Shown: in pieces, positions 17,915 to 28,531 of the stretch | Numbering within the stretch: position 1 is the stretch's first letter | How the letters are laid out: every line of letters starts with the position of its first letter | Source: Phycisphaerales bacterium | GTDB lineage: Bacteria; Planctomycetota; Phycisphaerae; Phycisphaerales; SM1A02 | Reading direction: 5' to 3' | DNA length: 59,271 bases | NCBI GenBank assembly: GCA_018883105.1 | Contig: VEQS01000002.1 | Coordinates: forward strand, 1-59,271 | Notes under the pieces: model-generated | Database searches by the model: none | What the model was told of the DNA's origin: nothing | The model's input: the letters and a program-made list of their open reading frames with translations, nothing else | Program-made: the position numbers and the translations under genes

Positions 17915-18565
17915 TCAGTCGGCGGCGGCGGCGTCCTGGCTCAGCTGCAGGGCCTTCACGTAGGCGGCGATCGCCCAGCGGTCCTCGACCGGGATCTGCG
18001 AGGCGTAGCCGGCCATGTTGCGGATGCCGTGCGTGATGGTGTTGAAGAGCTGGCCCATCGGCTGGTTCCGCGTCGTCTCGTCATGCAGGCTCTTGGCGGC
18101 CACCCACTGGGTGCCGTTCACGGGGCCATTGGCGTTGGTGACCAGCTCCATCGCGCGCCGGTTGACGGCGCCGTCGCCGAAGCCCGCGTAGCCGTGGCAG
18201 GCCGAGCAGTAGATGTCGAAGCGCTGGCGGCCGCGCGCGAGCGTCGCGGCGTCGAGCTTCATCGGCGCCGGGAGCGTGGCCGCCCACTGGCCGCCGGAGA
18301 CGCCCTCGTACATGTGCACGTCGACATAGGACTCGCCGCGGGCCACGGTGCCCGCGACGGGCGGGCGCATGGCGCGGCCGTCGGCGAAGAGCGGGTTGCC
18401 CACCTGGGTCTTGAACTTCGGCTGGAAGTCCATGTCGTAGAAGATGTGGATCGGGCGGTTCGGGCTCGGCACCGCGCGCATGCGCGCGAAGACGAGCGGC
18501 GGGATGAGCGCCAGGCAGCCGGCGATCATCAGCGAGTAGACGAGGATGCGCGGGAGCTTGGGCAC
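17915..18565 (-). CDS. actE: Alternative Complex III subunit ActE (mono-heme cytochrome c)
   Basis: This 216-residue cytochrome c carries heme on C-S-A-C-H-G-Y and has a likely Met ligand in N-M-A-G-Y or Q-P-M-G-Q. An N-terminal hydrophobic stretch (I-L-V-Y-S-L-M-I-A-G-C-L-A-L-I) holds a cysteine suited to lipid attachment (L-M-I-A-G-C). ActE is the likely exit point that passes electrons to the oxidase. The gene starts with GTG one nucleotide after the actD stop, so the two are probably coupled. Confidence 0.93.
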   Translation of the reverse strand: MPKLPRILVYSLMIAGCLALIPPLVFARMRAVPSPNRPIHIFYDMDFQPKFKTQVGNPLFADGRAMRPPVAGTVARGESYVDVHMYEGVSGGQWAATLPAPMKLDAATLARGRQRFDIYCSACHGYAGFGDGAVNRRAMELVTNANGPVNGTQWVAAKSLHDETTRNQPMGQLFNTITHGIRNMAGYASQIPVEDRWAIAAYVKALQLSQDAAAAD

Positions 18566-18566
18566 G

Positions 18567-19181
18567 TCAGTCCTCCACCGCCTCGACGGCGGATGCGCCG
18601 AGCGACTTCAGGAAGTGCTCGGTCTTGGAGCGGTAGAAGCGCGGGTCGCGCGCGTCGATCGAGATGAAGAAGCGGTCGTCGGAGGCGCGGCGGAAGCGCT
18701 CGCTGCCGAACAGCGGGTTGTGCAGCCGCGGCAGGCCGTTCATCAGGAGCATCAGCCCGACGGTGCTGAGCGCCGAGAACAGGATGGTGAGCTCGAAGAT
18801 GACCGGGATGAACGCCGGGATGCTGAGCGCCGGCTTGCCGCTGATCAGGAACGGGTAGCCGGTGACCCACACCAGCGCCCACAGCGTGAAGCCGAAGGAG
18901 TTGGTGAAGAGCTGCAGCAGCAGGCCCGTCGTGCAGCCGGCGGCACCGGCGCAGAAGACGAGGACCGGCAGGATGGTGCGCTGGATGCCCATGGCACGGT
19001 CAAGGCCGTGCACCGGGAACGGCGTGTGGCAGTCCCAGTACCGGTAGCCGGCGTCGCGGACCTTCTCGGCGGCCTCGAGCAGCTGCGCGGGGTTCTCGAA
19101 CTCCGCGAGCATGCACGCGAGGCGGCGCGGCGCGGCGGCCGGTGCCTGGTGGGCGTGGGTGGTGGGCTGGAGCGTGGTCAC
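18567..19181 (-). CDS. actD: Alternative Complex III subunit ActD (DUF3341)
   Basis: This 204-residue protein has two membrane helices (about 70-95 and 105-150 region) and the DUF3341 landmarks: A-E-F-E-N-P-A-Q-L-L-E-A-A near the N-terminus, Y-W-D-C-H-T-P-F-P-V-H-G-L-D, and R-F-R-R-A-S-D-D-R-F-F-I near the C-terminus. ActD packs on the membrane part of ACIII and lacks cofactors. It lies between actC (31 bp) and actE (1 bp). Confidence 0.95.
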   Translation of the reverse strand: MTTLQPTTHAHQAPAAAPRRLACMLAEFENPAQLLEAAEKVRDAGYRYWDCHTPFPVHGLDRAMGIQRTILPVLVFCAGAAGCTTGLLLQLFTNSFGFTLWALVWVTGYPFLISGKPALSIPAFIPVIFELTILFSALSTVGLMLLMNGLPRLHNPLFGSERFRRASDDRFFISIDARDPRFYRSKTEHFLKSLGASAVEAVED

Positions 19182-19212
19182 GGGTCGTGTCTCCGGTTGG
19201 CGGGTCGCGTGG

Positions 19213-20705
<1,493 letters not shown>

Positions 20706-20709
<4 letters not shown>

Positions 20710-23700
20710 GCCTTGGCTCCGTTGGCGGCGGCGGCGTTGCCGTGCCCGCCATGGCCGTGGTCATGGCCATGGTCGTGCCCGTGGTCGTGCGCGCCGTGGT
20801 CGATGGCGGGGTTGTCCACGCGCGCGAGGTACTTCAGGCGCGGCTTCGTGTTCAGCTCCTCGAGCAGGTCGTAGCTGCGCTTGGAGCGCTGCAGCGCCAG
20901 CACGTCGCTTCCCTCGACGTTCAGGTCGCCGAAGACGATCGCGCCGGTCGGGCAGGCCTGCATGCAGGCCGTCTGCACCGCCCAGTCGGGCATCGCCTGC
21001 TCGCCGCCGCCGGCGTTGCCGCCCTGGCGCACCCAGCGGTTCTTGGCGGAGATCTTCGCCTCCTGGATGCGCTGCGTGCAGAAGGAGCACTTCTCCATCA
21101 CGCCGCGCATGCGCACCGTGACGTCCGGGTTGAACTGCATGCGCAGCCAGTCGTTCGGGCCGTCCTTGACGTAGTACTCGGGCTTCGTCATCAGGACGTC
21201 GCCCTCGCGCACCGGGTCGCGCCGGTTGTAGTCGAAGAAGTTGAAGCGCCGCACCTTGTACGGGCAGTTGTTGCTGCAGTAGCGGGTGCCGATGCAGCGG
21301 TTGTAGACCATGTTGTTCAGGCCGTCCTTGTCGTGGACGGTCGCGGCCACCGGGCACACCTGCTCGCACGGCGCGTTCTCGCAGTGCACGCAGGTCACCG
21401 GCTGCACGCGGTAGGCGTCCGGCCGCTGCGCGTCGCCGCCCTTGAAGTAGCGGTCGATGCGGATCCAGTGCATCTCGCGCCCGCGGGCCACCTGGTCCTT
21501 GCCCACGATCGGGATGTTGTTCTCCGCCTGGCATGCCACCACGCACGCGCTGCATCCGGTGCAGCTGGAGAGGTCGATGGTCATCGCCCAGCGGTGCTTG
21601 GCGCCCTCGAGGTTGGTCTCCTCCCACATCGAGAGGCGGTGCGCCACGTGGGTGGCGTGCTTGGCGAAGTCGGGGTGCTCGCGGTAGTGGGCGAGCGAGG
21701 CCTCGCGCACCAGGGTCGGCAGGCGCTCCTGGATCGAGTCGAGCGGGATGGACGGCACCGCCGCATCGGCCGTGCCGTGGTCCTGCGTGTGCGCGAAGGC
21801 ATACGTGCCCTGCCCCTTCGCCGCCTTGGTGCCGGTGGCGATCCACGCGGCCTTCAGGGTGCGCAGCGGCGCGGCGGCGAAGCCGGCGCCCGCGCCGATC
21901 GAGCCCGCCGCCTCGCCGCGGCCGTAGCCGACGGCCAGGCCCAGCGTGTCGTCGGCCATGCCGGGAAGCACCCACGCGGCCGCGTCGACGGATGCGGCAC
22001 CGCCGGGCACGGAGACGCCCACCAGGTCGCCGCTCTTGACGCCAAGCTTGCCGGCGGTCGCGGCGGACATCAGGAGCGCGTTGTCCCAGGTGATCTTGGT
22101 GACGGGGTCGGGCAGCTCCTGCAGCCAGCCGACGTTCGCGAAGCGGCCGTCGAACACCTTGCCGTCGGAGAAGAACTCAAGGTCCATCCCGTCGGCCTCG
22201 GTGCGCGAGGCCACCCAGTCCGACATCGCGCGCTCGGCACCCGAGGGGGCCGGCGTGCGCTGCGCGGCGGACGCGGTGCCCTCGCAGGCGCCGCGGTCGA
22301 GGCAGCCGCGGAAGTGCGCCTCGAAGTCGTTGCCCGAGCGGCCCGAGAGCTGCATGTGCCGGCGGCGCACCAGCTCGCGGCCGTCGCGCACCGCGTCGCC
22401 GGAAAGCGCCGCGACCAGCTCGATCGCGCTGCGCCCGCCCTCGGCGGGGTCAAGGAGCGGCGCCACCAGGGGCTGCGCGATCGCGATCGTGCCGTCGGCG
22501 GCGCGCGTGTCGCCCCAGCTCTCCAGGAAGTGGGTCATCGGCACGTGCCACGTGACGCCGGCGGCACGCGACGTCTCGTCGACGTGGTAGGACAGGTGCA
22601 CGACGTGCTTGGCCTTGGCCATCGCGGAGGCGAAGCCGAGGTCGGCGGGCGCGTCGAAGGCCGGGTTGCAGCCCACGACCACCAGCGTGTCGACGTTGCC
22701 GGCGTTCAGCATGGCGACGGCCTTCTCGAGCGCCGGGCCGCACTGCTCGGAATCGGTCGACATCGTCTCGACCGTGGTGCCGTAGGCGCCGAGGTGCGCG
22801 TTGATCGCCGCGGCGATCGCGTGCACGACGGGCGGCTGGCGGTAGCCGGCGACGACGAGGCCCGCGCTGCCGGCGGACTTCAGGTCCTCCACCAGCGCAT
22901 CGAGGATCTCCTGGTCATGGTCACCGAGCTTCGGCGCGAACGCGGCCATCTGGCGCGCGCCCCCGACGCCGAGCCGGTCGGCGACCGCGGCGGCGAGTGC
23001 CGCGACCTGCGAGGGCCGCACGGCGATTCGCTGGTCGGCGCTCATGCCGGTGACGGTGAGCAGTCCCTCCACCTGGTAGACGCGGCTCATCTCCGCCTTC
23101 GCGGCGTCCTTGGCGACGAGGCGTCCGTTCTCGCGGCGCATGAGCGTCCGTCCCGCGGCCCACGCGCGCGCGTTCTCGACCGAGGAGCGGCACTCATGCA
23201 GGAAGTCGCTGTCGAGGCTCAGGATGACCTTCGCGCGGTCGAATCGCGGGCGCACGGCGCGCGGCGCGCCGAAGGCGAGCTTCGTGCCGGCGAGCGCGTT
23301 GTCGTCGTTCACCGAGCACCACGACGCCCACGTGGCCTTGGGGAAGGCCGAGAGCAGGCGTGCACGCACGTCGGCCATGGTGGGCGACGCGGACGGATCG
23401 GCGACGACCACGAGGCCGGCGCCGCCCGTGCGCTTCCACTCGGCGCGGCGCGGCTCGAGCCACGCGTCGAACGCGGCGGCCGTGGAGGGCTTGCCCCCCT
23501 CGAGCGCGATGCGGCTGCGCTCGGGGTCGTAGAGCTCGAGCACGCGCGCCTGGGCGATGGCCGTCGACGGCCCGACCTGCGCGACGCCGCGCGCGGCGAG
23601 CGCCGCGGGGTCGACCGACGCCGCGCCGCCGGCGAGCGGGGCGCTCGGGTGCGCGGGGTTGCCGTCGAGCTTGATCGGGCGGCCGTCGAAGCTGGTGGCG

Positions 23701-24074
23701 AGCACGCCGAAGCCGGTGCCGGCGAGCTCGTAGGTGCTGGCGTAGGTGACGGGGATGCCGGGCGAGCGGTTCGCGGGACGCGACGCGTACTCGGCGAACT
23801 TGGCCTCGGGGTAGCGGCGGCAGCCGGCGGCGGCCAGGCCCGCGAGCGCGAAGGACGCGCCCATCACCTTGATGAACGAGCGGCGGTCGTCGTCGCTCGC
23901 CTCGGCCGCGCCGGGCTGGAACTCCCGGTGCATGAACGACTGGAACTCGGGGGTTGCGGCGAGCTGCTCGACCGAGCGCCAGTAGGCGCTGCGGCGCGCG
24001 GGGCCTCCGGCCTGCGTGGCGGGAGCCGGCGCGGGGGCGGGCTCGGCGTGTCCGTGGGTGCAACCGTCGTGCAT
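20706..24074 (-). CDS. actB: Alternative Complex III subunit ActB (molybdopterin-oxidoreductase-like plus iron-sulfur domain)
   Basis: This 1122-residue subunit faces the periplasm. It begins with a twin-arginine-like export signal ([19 protein letters not shown] at 64-65). The first part is the cofactor-free relative of molybdopterin oxidoreductases. The second is a ferredoxin-like domain with cysteine clusters [38 protein letters not shown], and C-S-F-C ... C-M-Q-A-C-P-T-G. These would carry electrons from quinol to the heme subunits. The C-terminus is a repeat of H-D-H-G-H units. The start [10 protein letters not shown] is the last ATG before the Tat-like signal. Confidence 0.95.
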
Positions 24075-24127
24075 GGTTCGGGTCCGTGTCTGGCGTGTCG
24101 GTGGTCGCGGTGCCGCGGGGGCGGCGC

Positions 24128-24781
24128 TCAGCGGTGGCAGGTCGTGCAGTACTCGTTCGGGTGGATGTCGTAGCGGTCGATCAGCGCGAGCCGCTCGTCC
24201 TTGGTCCACGTCTCGGTGGTGGGCTTCCAGAGGGCGAAGACCTCCTCCGGCGGGCGGACATGGTCGACGGGGTTGCGGTGGCAGCCGAGGCACCAGCCCA
24301 TCGAGAGCGGCTGCGCGCGGTGCACCACTTCCATCTGGTCGACGCGGCCATGGCACTCCACGCAGCTGACGCCGCGCGTGACGTGCGCGGAGTGGTCGAA
24401 GTACGCGTAGTCACCCAGCTTGTGCACCTTGATCCACTCGATGGGCATGCCGGTCTCGTAGCTCGAGCGGACCTCCGCGAGCTTCGGGCTCTCCTTGTGG
24501 ATCTGCGTGTGGCAGTTCATGCAGGTCTGCGTCGGCGGCACGGCGGCGTGCGCGGCGTTCTCGACCGTGTTGTGGCAGTAGCGGCAGTCCATGCCCAGCT
24601 TGCCCGCGTGCAGCGCGTGGCTGAAGGGCACGGGCTGGGCCGGCTGGTACTGGCCGTCGAGCGTCTTCGGGCTGAACCCGTAGGCGACGAGCAGCGTCAC
24701 GTAGAGCGGGGCGACGGCGCCGACCACCAGCACGAAGGGCAGCAGCGCGTTCGACCAACGGGGGAACAGGAATCGGCTCAT
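24128..24781 (-). CDS. actA: Alternative Complex III subunit ActA (pentaheme cytochrome c)
   Basis: This 217-residue protein has one N-terminal membrane helix (about 12-33) and five C-x2-C-H heme sites: C-R-Y-C-H, C-M-N-C-H, C-V-E-C-H, C-L-G-C-H and C-T-T-C-H, the last at the extreme C-terminus. Five hemes is the usual number for ActA. It is the first gene of the 13-gene respiratory operon. I chose MSRFLFPRW as start because it directly precedes the helix; an upstream ATG would place coding sequence over the promoter and operator described separately. Confidence 0.95.
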   Translation of the reverse strand: MSRFLFPRWSNALLPFVLVVGAVAPLYVTLLVAYGFSPKTLDGQYQPAQPVPFSHALHAGKLGMDCRYCHNTVENAAHAAVPPTQTCMNCHTQIHKESPKLAEVRSSYETGMPIEWIKVHKLGDYAYFDHSAHVTRGVSCVECHGRVDQMEVVHRAQPLSMGWCLGCHRNPVDHVRPPEEVFALWKPTTETWTKDERLALIDRYDIHPNEYCTTCHR

Positions 24782-24813
24782 CGTCTGCTCTGTGAAGTCG
24801 GAGAAATGGACCA

Positions 24814-24832
24814 GCGGGCGCGAAACGCCCGC
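24814..24832 (-). promoter_or_regulatory. Leader hairpin of the act-cox operon
   Basis: GCGGGCG (24814-24820) and CGCCCGC (24826-24832) form a perfect 7-bp stem with a 5-nt loop. It lies in the predicted 5' leader, between the operator-like palindrome and the actA ATG. No U-tract follows, so it is not a plain terminator; it may stabilise the mRNA. Confidence 0.5.
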
Positions 24833-24837
24833 AGACT

Positions 24838-24855
24838 TTGTGAAAAGTTTCACGA
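24838..24855. promoter_or_regulatory. Rex-like operator in front of the act-cox operon
   Basis: The site reads TTGTGAA-AAGT-TTCACGA. It fits the published Rex consensus TTGTGAA-N4-TTCACAA with one mismatch. The palindrome extends to 24 bp (24835-24858), arms ACTTTGTGAAA and TTTCACGAAGT, with a single mismatch. The core also fits the CRP pattern TGTGA-N6-TCACA with one mismatch. It lies just downstream of the predicted actA transcription start, a position that fits a repressor better than an activator. No rex or crp gene is in the window. Confidence 0.55.
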
Positions 24856-24867
24856 AGTCCGCTGCCA

Positions 24868-24897
24868 ATGTTACGGCCCGTGCCAAGAGGCGGTCAA
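24868..24897 (-). promoter_or_regulatory. Sigma70-like promoter of actABCDEF-cox
   Basis: On the minus strand TTGACC (24892-24897) and TAACAT (24868-24873) are separated by 18 bp. The expected transcription start is near 24861, giving a leader of about 80 nt before the actA ATG. This is the best-formed -35/-10 pair seen for a protein gene in the window. Confidence 0.6.
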
Positions 24898-24963
24898 GGA
24901 ACGGGAAGGCGGGTGCTAGCCTCCGACGCCCGCTGCCACGGGTGATTTAGCGTCTGATAACTT

Positions 24964-25755
24964 TTGATCGATACTCACTGCCATCTCCTGAACGACGCCC
25001 TCGCGGACCACGTCCCGAGCGTGATTTCGCAGGCCCGCGCGGCCGGGGTGGGTGCGTTGATCACCGTGGGAACCACGACCGCCGACTCGCTGGCGAGCGC
25101 CCAACTCGCCGGCCGCCACCCCGAGGTCTGGTCGACCGCCGGCGTCCACCCGCTCCATGCCCTCGACCCGCGCGACTGGGACCAGATGCGCCGCGCCGGC
25201 GCGCACCCGCGCTGCGTCGCCTGGGGCGAACTGGGCCTCGACCGCCACTACCCCTCCCCCACGCAGGAGGAGCAGCGGCCGGTGCTCGAGGAGCAGCTGG
25301 CACTCGTGGCGCGGTGGAACGACGAGCTGGGGGCGAAGCCGGTCGTCGTGCACTGCAGGCGCGCGGTGGCGGACCTGCTGCCGGTCCTCGCCTCGAGCGG
25401 CCTGCCCCGCGACCGATTCGTCTTCCACTGCTTCACCGAGGGGCCGGACGAGGCGCGCGCCGTGCTCGACTTCGGCGCGTGGATCAGCTTCACCGGCGTG
25501 GTGACCTTCCGCAGCGCACCCGAGGTGCAGCGCGCGGCGATGCTGGTGCCGATGGACCGGCTGATGTGCGAGACCGACGCGCCCTACCTCGCGCCGGAAC
25601 CCGTGCGCGGCACGCGCCCGTGCACGCCGGCGATGGTGATGCACGTCGCACGGCACCTGGCGGTGCTGCGCAACGTGCCGTGGGAGGACTTCGAGCGCAC
25701 GGTGGACGCCAACGCCTGCCGCTTCTTCGGGCTTCCCGAGGGGTGCGGGCGATAG
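24964..25755 (+). CDS. tatD: TatD family metal-dependent DNase
   Basis: This 263-residue TIM-barrel hydrolase has the family metal ligands in D-T-H-C-H-L (residues 3-8), G-E-L-G-L-D, V-V-H-C-R, F-H-C-F-T-E and C-E-T-D-A-P-Y. Known TatD proteins act as 3'-5' exonucleases or D-aminoacyl-like hydrolases; the exact role here is open. The start is TTG at 24964, as there is no ATG or GTG before the D-T-H-C-H motif. It is followed 15 bp later by tatC, a common neighbour, although TatD is not part of the translocase. Confidence 0.92.
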   Translation: MIDTHCHLLNDALADHVPSVISQARAAGVGALITVGTTTADSLASAQLAGRHPEVWSTAGVHPLHALDPRDWDQMRRAGAHPRCVAWGELGLDRHYPSPTQEEQRPVLEEQLALVARWNDELGAKPVVVHCRRAVADLLPVLASSGLPRDRFVFHCFTEGPDEARAVLDFGAWISFTGVVTFRSAPEVQRAAMLVPMDRLMCETDAPYLAPEPVRGTRPCTPAMVMHVARHLAVLRNVPWEDFERTVDANACRFFGLPEGCGR

Positions 25756-25770
25756 CCTGACCGCCCACGC

Positions 25771-26826
25771 ATGCCGCGCGACCAGGACCATCTCCAGGAC
25801 GAGGGCGGCGGGGGCATGATGAGCTTCGGGGACCACCTCGACGAGCTGCGCACGCGCCTGGTGAAGGCGCTGGTGGTGCCGTTCGTGCTGGCGATCGCGG
25901 TGTTCTCCGGCGCCTCGCACGTGCGCGGGTTCCTGGTGCGGCCGCTGGTGACGGCGCTCGCGGCCGAGGGCCAGCCCACCAACCTGCAGGTCCTCAGCCC
26001 CACCGAGAGCCTGATGGTGGACCTGCAGATCTCCATCTGGACCGCGGTGGTGGCGTCGCTGCCCTGGATCATGTGGCAGCTCTGGCTCTTCGTGTCGCCG
26101 GGGCTCTTCGCGCACGAGCGCCGCTATGCACGCTTCCTCGTGCCGCTGTCCACCATCCTCGCGGCGGCCGGGCTCACGGGGCTCTACCTCGTGATGCCCT
26201 ACATGCTGCGGATGCTGATCTCCTTCGGCGCCGAGCCGCCGCGCGCGGTGGCCGCCGCGGTCGCGCCCGATGCCGCGGTGCCCGCGATCCCGGTGCTCGA
26301 GGCCGACCCGCCCGATGCGCGGCCCGGGCAGCTGTGGATGCTCAAGTCCGACGGGCAGCTGTACGTCGCGGTGGATGCGGGCCGGAAGGACGGCGCGCTC
26401 GAGGTGCGCACGGTGGCCACGCGCACCACCGGCGACCTCTCGCAGCAGTACCGGCTGCAGGAGTACGTCGACTTCCTGCTCTTCTTCGCCGTGGCGGTGG
26501 CGGTCGCGTTCCAGATGCCGGTGGCGGTGCTGCTCCTGGGGTGGGTGGGCATCCTGGACACGCGCATGCTGCGCAAGCACTGGCGCCATGCGCTCTTCGC
26601 CTGCGCGATCATCGCGGCGGTCATCTCGCCGACGATCGACGCCTTCAGCATGGTCGCGCTCACCATCCCGCTCTACATGCTGTACGAGCTGGGGATCGTG
26701 CTGCTGACCATCGCGCCCTCGCGCGCGGTGGCCGAGGGCGGCGTGGTGCGCAACGCGCTGGGCACGCTGGTCGGGCGGCCGAAGTACCGCCGCACGCGGA
26801 CCGACGGCAACGAGGGCGACGAGTGA
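25771..26826 (+). CDS. tatC: Twin-arginine translocase subunit TatC with large periplasmic insertion
   Basis: This 351-residue receptor of the Tat export pathway has six membrane helices. The N-terminal signal-binding segment F-G-D-H-L-D-E-L-R-T-R-L matches the conserved H-L-x-E-L-R. Between helices 3 and 4 about 75 residues (153-225) are inserted, Pro/Ala-rich first, then a small beta-like part (Q-L-W-M-L-K-S-D-G-Q-L-Y-V-A-V). Typical TatC has about 250 residues and only a short loop there. No tatA is in the window. The stop overlaps tadA as GTGA. Confidence 0.93.
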   Translation: MPRDQDHLQDEGGGGMMSFGDHLDELRTRLVKALVVPFVLAIAVFSGASHVRGFLVRPLVTALAAEGQPTNLQVLSPTESLMVDLQISIWTAVVASLPWIMWQLWLFVSPGLFAHERRYARFLVPLSTILAAAGLTGLYLVMPYMLRMLISFGAEPPRAVAAAVAPDAAVPAIPVLEADPPDARPGQLWMLKSDGQLYVAVDAGRKDGALEVRTVATRTTGDLSQQYRLQEYVDFLLFFAVAVAVAFQMPVAVLLLGWVGILDTRMLRKHWRHALFACAIIAAVISPTIDAFSMVALTIPLYMLYELGIVLLTIAPSRAVAEGGVVRNALGTLVGRPKYRRTRTDGNEGDE

Positions 26827-27413
26827 GGCCGCGCCGGCGGCGGGGCCTGGCGGTGCGGCTTGCAGGTGCGCGGGCGGCGAGGGGAGGCGCGCGCGCCAAC
26901 GACGTCGCGATGATGCTGCGGGCGATGGGCCTGGCGCGCCATGCCGCGGCGCGCGGCGAGGTGCCGGTCGGCGCGGTCGTCTACCGCGGACGCACGGTGG
27001 TGTCCGAGCAGGCCAACGACCGCGAGGCGACCGGCGACCCCACCGGCCACGCCGAGCTCGCCGCGATGCGCGAGGCCGGCAAGGCGCGCGGCGCGTGGCG
27101 GCTCTCCGACTGCTCGCTCGCGGTGACGCTCGAGCCCTGCGCGATGTGCGCGGGCGCGATCGTCAACGCGCGGATCGGCCGCGTCTTCTTCGGCGCGCAC
27201 GACCCGAAGGCCGGCGCATGCGGCAGCCTGTGGGCGATCCCCGCCGACGGGCGCCTGAACCACCGTCCGCCGATCGTCGCGGGCATCCTGGCGCGGCCGT
27301 GCGGCCGGCAGCTGACGCGCTTCTTCGCCCGGCGGCGTCAGGAACGCGCCGCCTCGCGCGACGCGTCGACCAGGCCGTCGCCGAGCGCCTCGCGCAGCAC
27401 CACCGTCGCGTAG
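26823..27413 (+). CDS. tadA: tRNA(adenine34) deaminase TadA
   Basis: This enzyme converts A34 to inosine in tRNA-Arg. The zinc-deaminase motifs H-A-E-L-A-A-M and P-C-A-M-C-A-G-A-I-V are intact, as is E-V-P-V-G-A-V-V. I chose the GTG at 26823 because it forms a GTGA overlap with tatC and has GAGGG about 8 nt upstream; this adds a 29-residue Arg/Ala-rich lead. An ATG at 26910 would give a more conventional N-terminus. The 3' end overlaps the opposite-strand truD by 76 bp, all after the catalytic domain. Confidence 0.87.
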   Translation: MRPRRRRGLAVRLAGARAARGGARANDVAMMLRAMGLARHAAARGEVPVGAVVYRGRTVVSEQANDREATGDPTGHAELAAMREAGKARGAWRLSDCSLAVTLEPCAMCAGAIVNARIGRVFFGAHDPKAGACGSLWAIPADGRLNHRPPIVAGILARPCGRQLTRFFARRRQERAASRDASTRPSPSASRSTTVA

Positions 27414-28531
27414 GCCCCGGGCGGCAGGTCGAACGCCACGCGCACGTAGGGGCCGTGCTCGTCAAAACCCGACTCGAGCTCCGGGTTCGACAGCCGTACC
27501 CGCAGCGGACGCCGGTCGCCCGAGGGGCGCGTGCCGGCGCGCTCGAGCCGCGCAGGATCGACGCCGGTCGCGGCGATCGCCGCGCGCTCGGCCTCGGCGA
27601 CGGCGCCCGAGGCACGCATCGCGTCGGGGCCCGGCAGCGGCCCGGTGGCGGAGATCTCGAACCGCGCCGCCCGCGCGTCGGGCGCGCGGTCGCCCTCCTC
27701 GGCCATCGCCGCGTCATCGACGAGGAACATCGCGCCGTTCGGATGCTTCACCGCCACGTCCCCGGGCAGCACGCGGTCGAGCGTGCCGTCCGCGATGCGC
27801 GCATCGAGCACGCGGTTGAAGACGGCCGACTGCCACGCGTCGAGCCACAGTTCGCGCGTGGGCGGCGGCACGGCGCGCACGGCGGCGGCCGCGTCGGCCC
27901 CGCGTGCGCGCGCGGCCGAAGCGCGCCGGCCCTCGACGGTGCCGGCCATCGCCTCGCCGCACAGCAGGTCGGCCAGCTCGCCGAGCCGGTCCTGGAGGAG
28001 CATCGCCCCGAGCAGGTGGTTGTCGCTGCGCATGCCGAAGCGCTGCGGGCCGAAGCCGTTCGGCACTCCGTGCGCCTCCAGCGCGCGGATGCCGCGCCAC
28101 ACCGCGGGCGCGCGGAAGGGCTCGAGCCCGCGCACGCGGATCGAGAAGCGGTTCCCCGCAAGGTGCCCGCGTCGCAGCTTGTTCACGTGCCACGTGGCCC
28201 ACAGCACCTGGATGCGGTCATCCTGGATCGAGCGCAGCTCCGGCCGGCGCGGCAGGTGCACGCTCACGGTCTGGCTGGTCACCGCGCAGCGGTCCTTCAT
28301 GCCTGCGGTGCCGATCGCCTGCGGCCCGACGCCGAAGTGCGCGCACAGCACCGACACCAGGTCCTGGTGCGCGAGGTCCTGCTTCACGACGCGCAGGTAG
28401 AGGTGCTCGCCCTCGCCGGAGGGCTCGTAGAGCGGCAGCTCCTCCACCAGGAAGTCGCCGGCACGCTCCTTGATGCGGGCGCCGTCGACGGGCGGCAGGT
28501 CGGCGAGGCGCCGCGCGAGCGGGGCGCTCAC
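27338..28531 (-). CDS. truD: tRNA pseudouridine(13) synthase TruD
   Basis: This 397-residue enzyme makes pseudouridine at position 13 of tRNA. The catalytic aspartate lies in G-T-A-G-M-K-D-R-C-A-V-T. Other TruD landmarks are N-R-F-S-I-R-V-R-G, P-N-G-F-G-P-Q-R-F-G and E-L-W-L-D-A-W-Q-S-A-V-F-N-R. The start overlaps the stop of the DUF151 gene as ATGA (28528-28531). It ends inside the tail of tadA on the other strand, so two tRNA-modifying enzymes converge here. Confidence 0.94.
   Translation of the reverse strand: MSAPLARRLADLPPVDGARIKERAGDFLVEELPLYEPSGEGEHLYLRVVKQDLAHQDLVSVLCAHFGVGPQAIGTAGMKDRCAVTSQTVSVHLPRRPELRSIQDDRIQVLWATWHVNKLRRGHLAGNRFSIRVRGLEPFRAPAVWRGIRALEAHGVPNGFGPQRFGMRSDNHLLGAMLLQDRLGELADLLCGEAMAGTVEGRRASAARARGADAAAAVRAVPPPTRELWLDAWQSAVFNRVLDARIADGTLDRVLPGDVAVKHPNGAMFLVDDAAMAEEGDRAPDARAARFEISATGPLPGPDAMRASGAVAEAERAAIAATGVDPARLERAGTRPSGDRRPLRVRLSNPELESGFDEHGPYVRVAFDLPPGAYATVVLREALGDGLVDASREAARS

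Noticed and set aside
20742-24173. A long plus-strand open frame opposite actB
   Set aside because: Its translation is dominated by Arg, His, Val and Ala as expected for antisense of GC-rich coding DNA, with no recognisable domain. actB has all its cysteine clusters.
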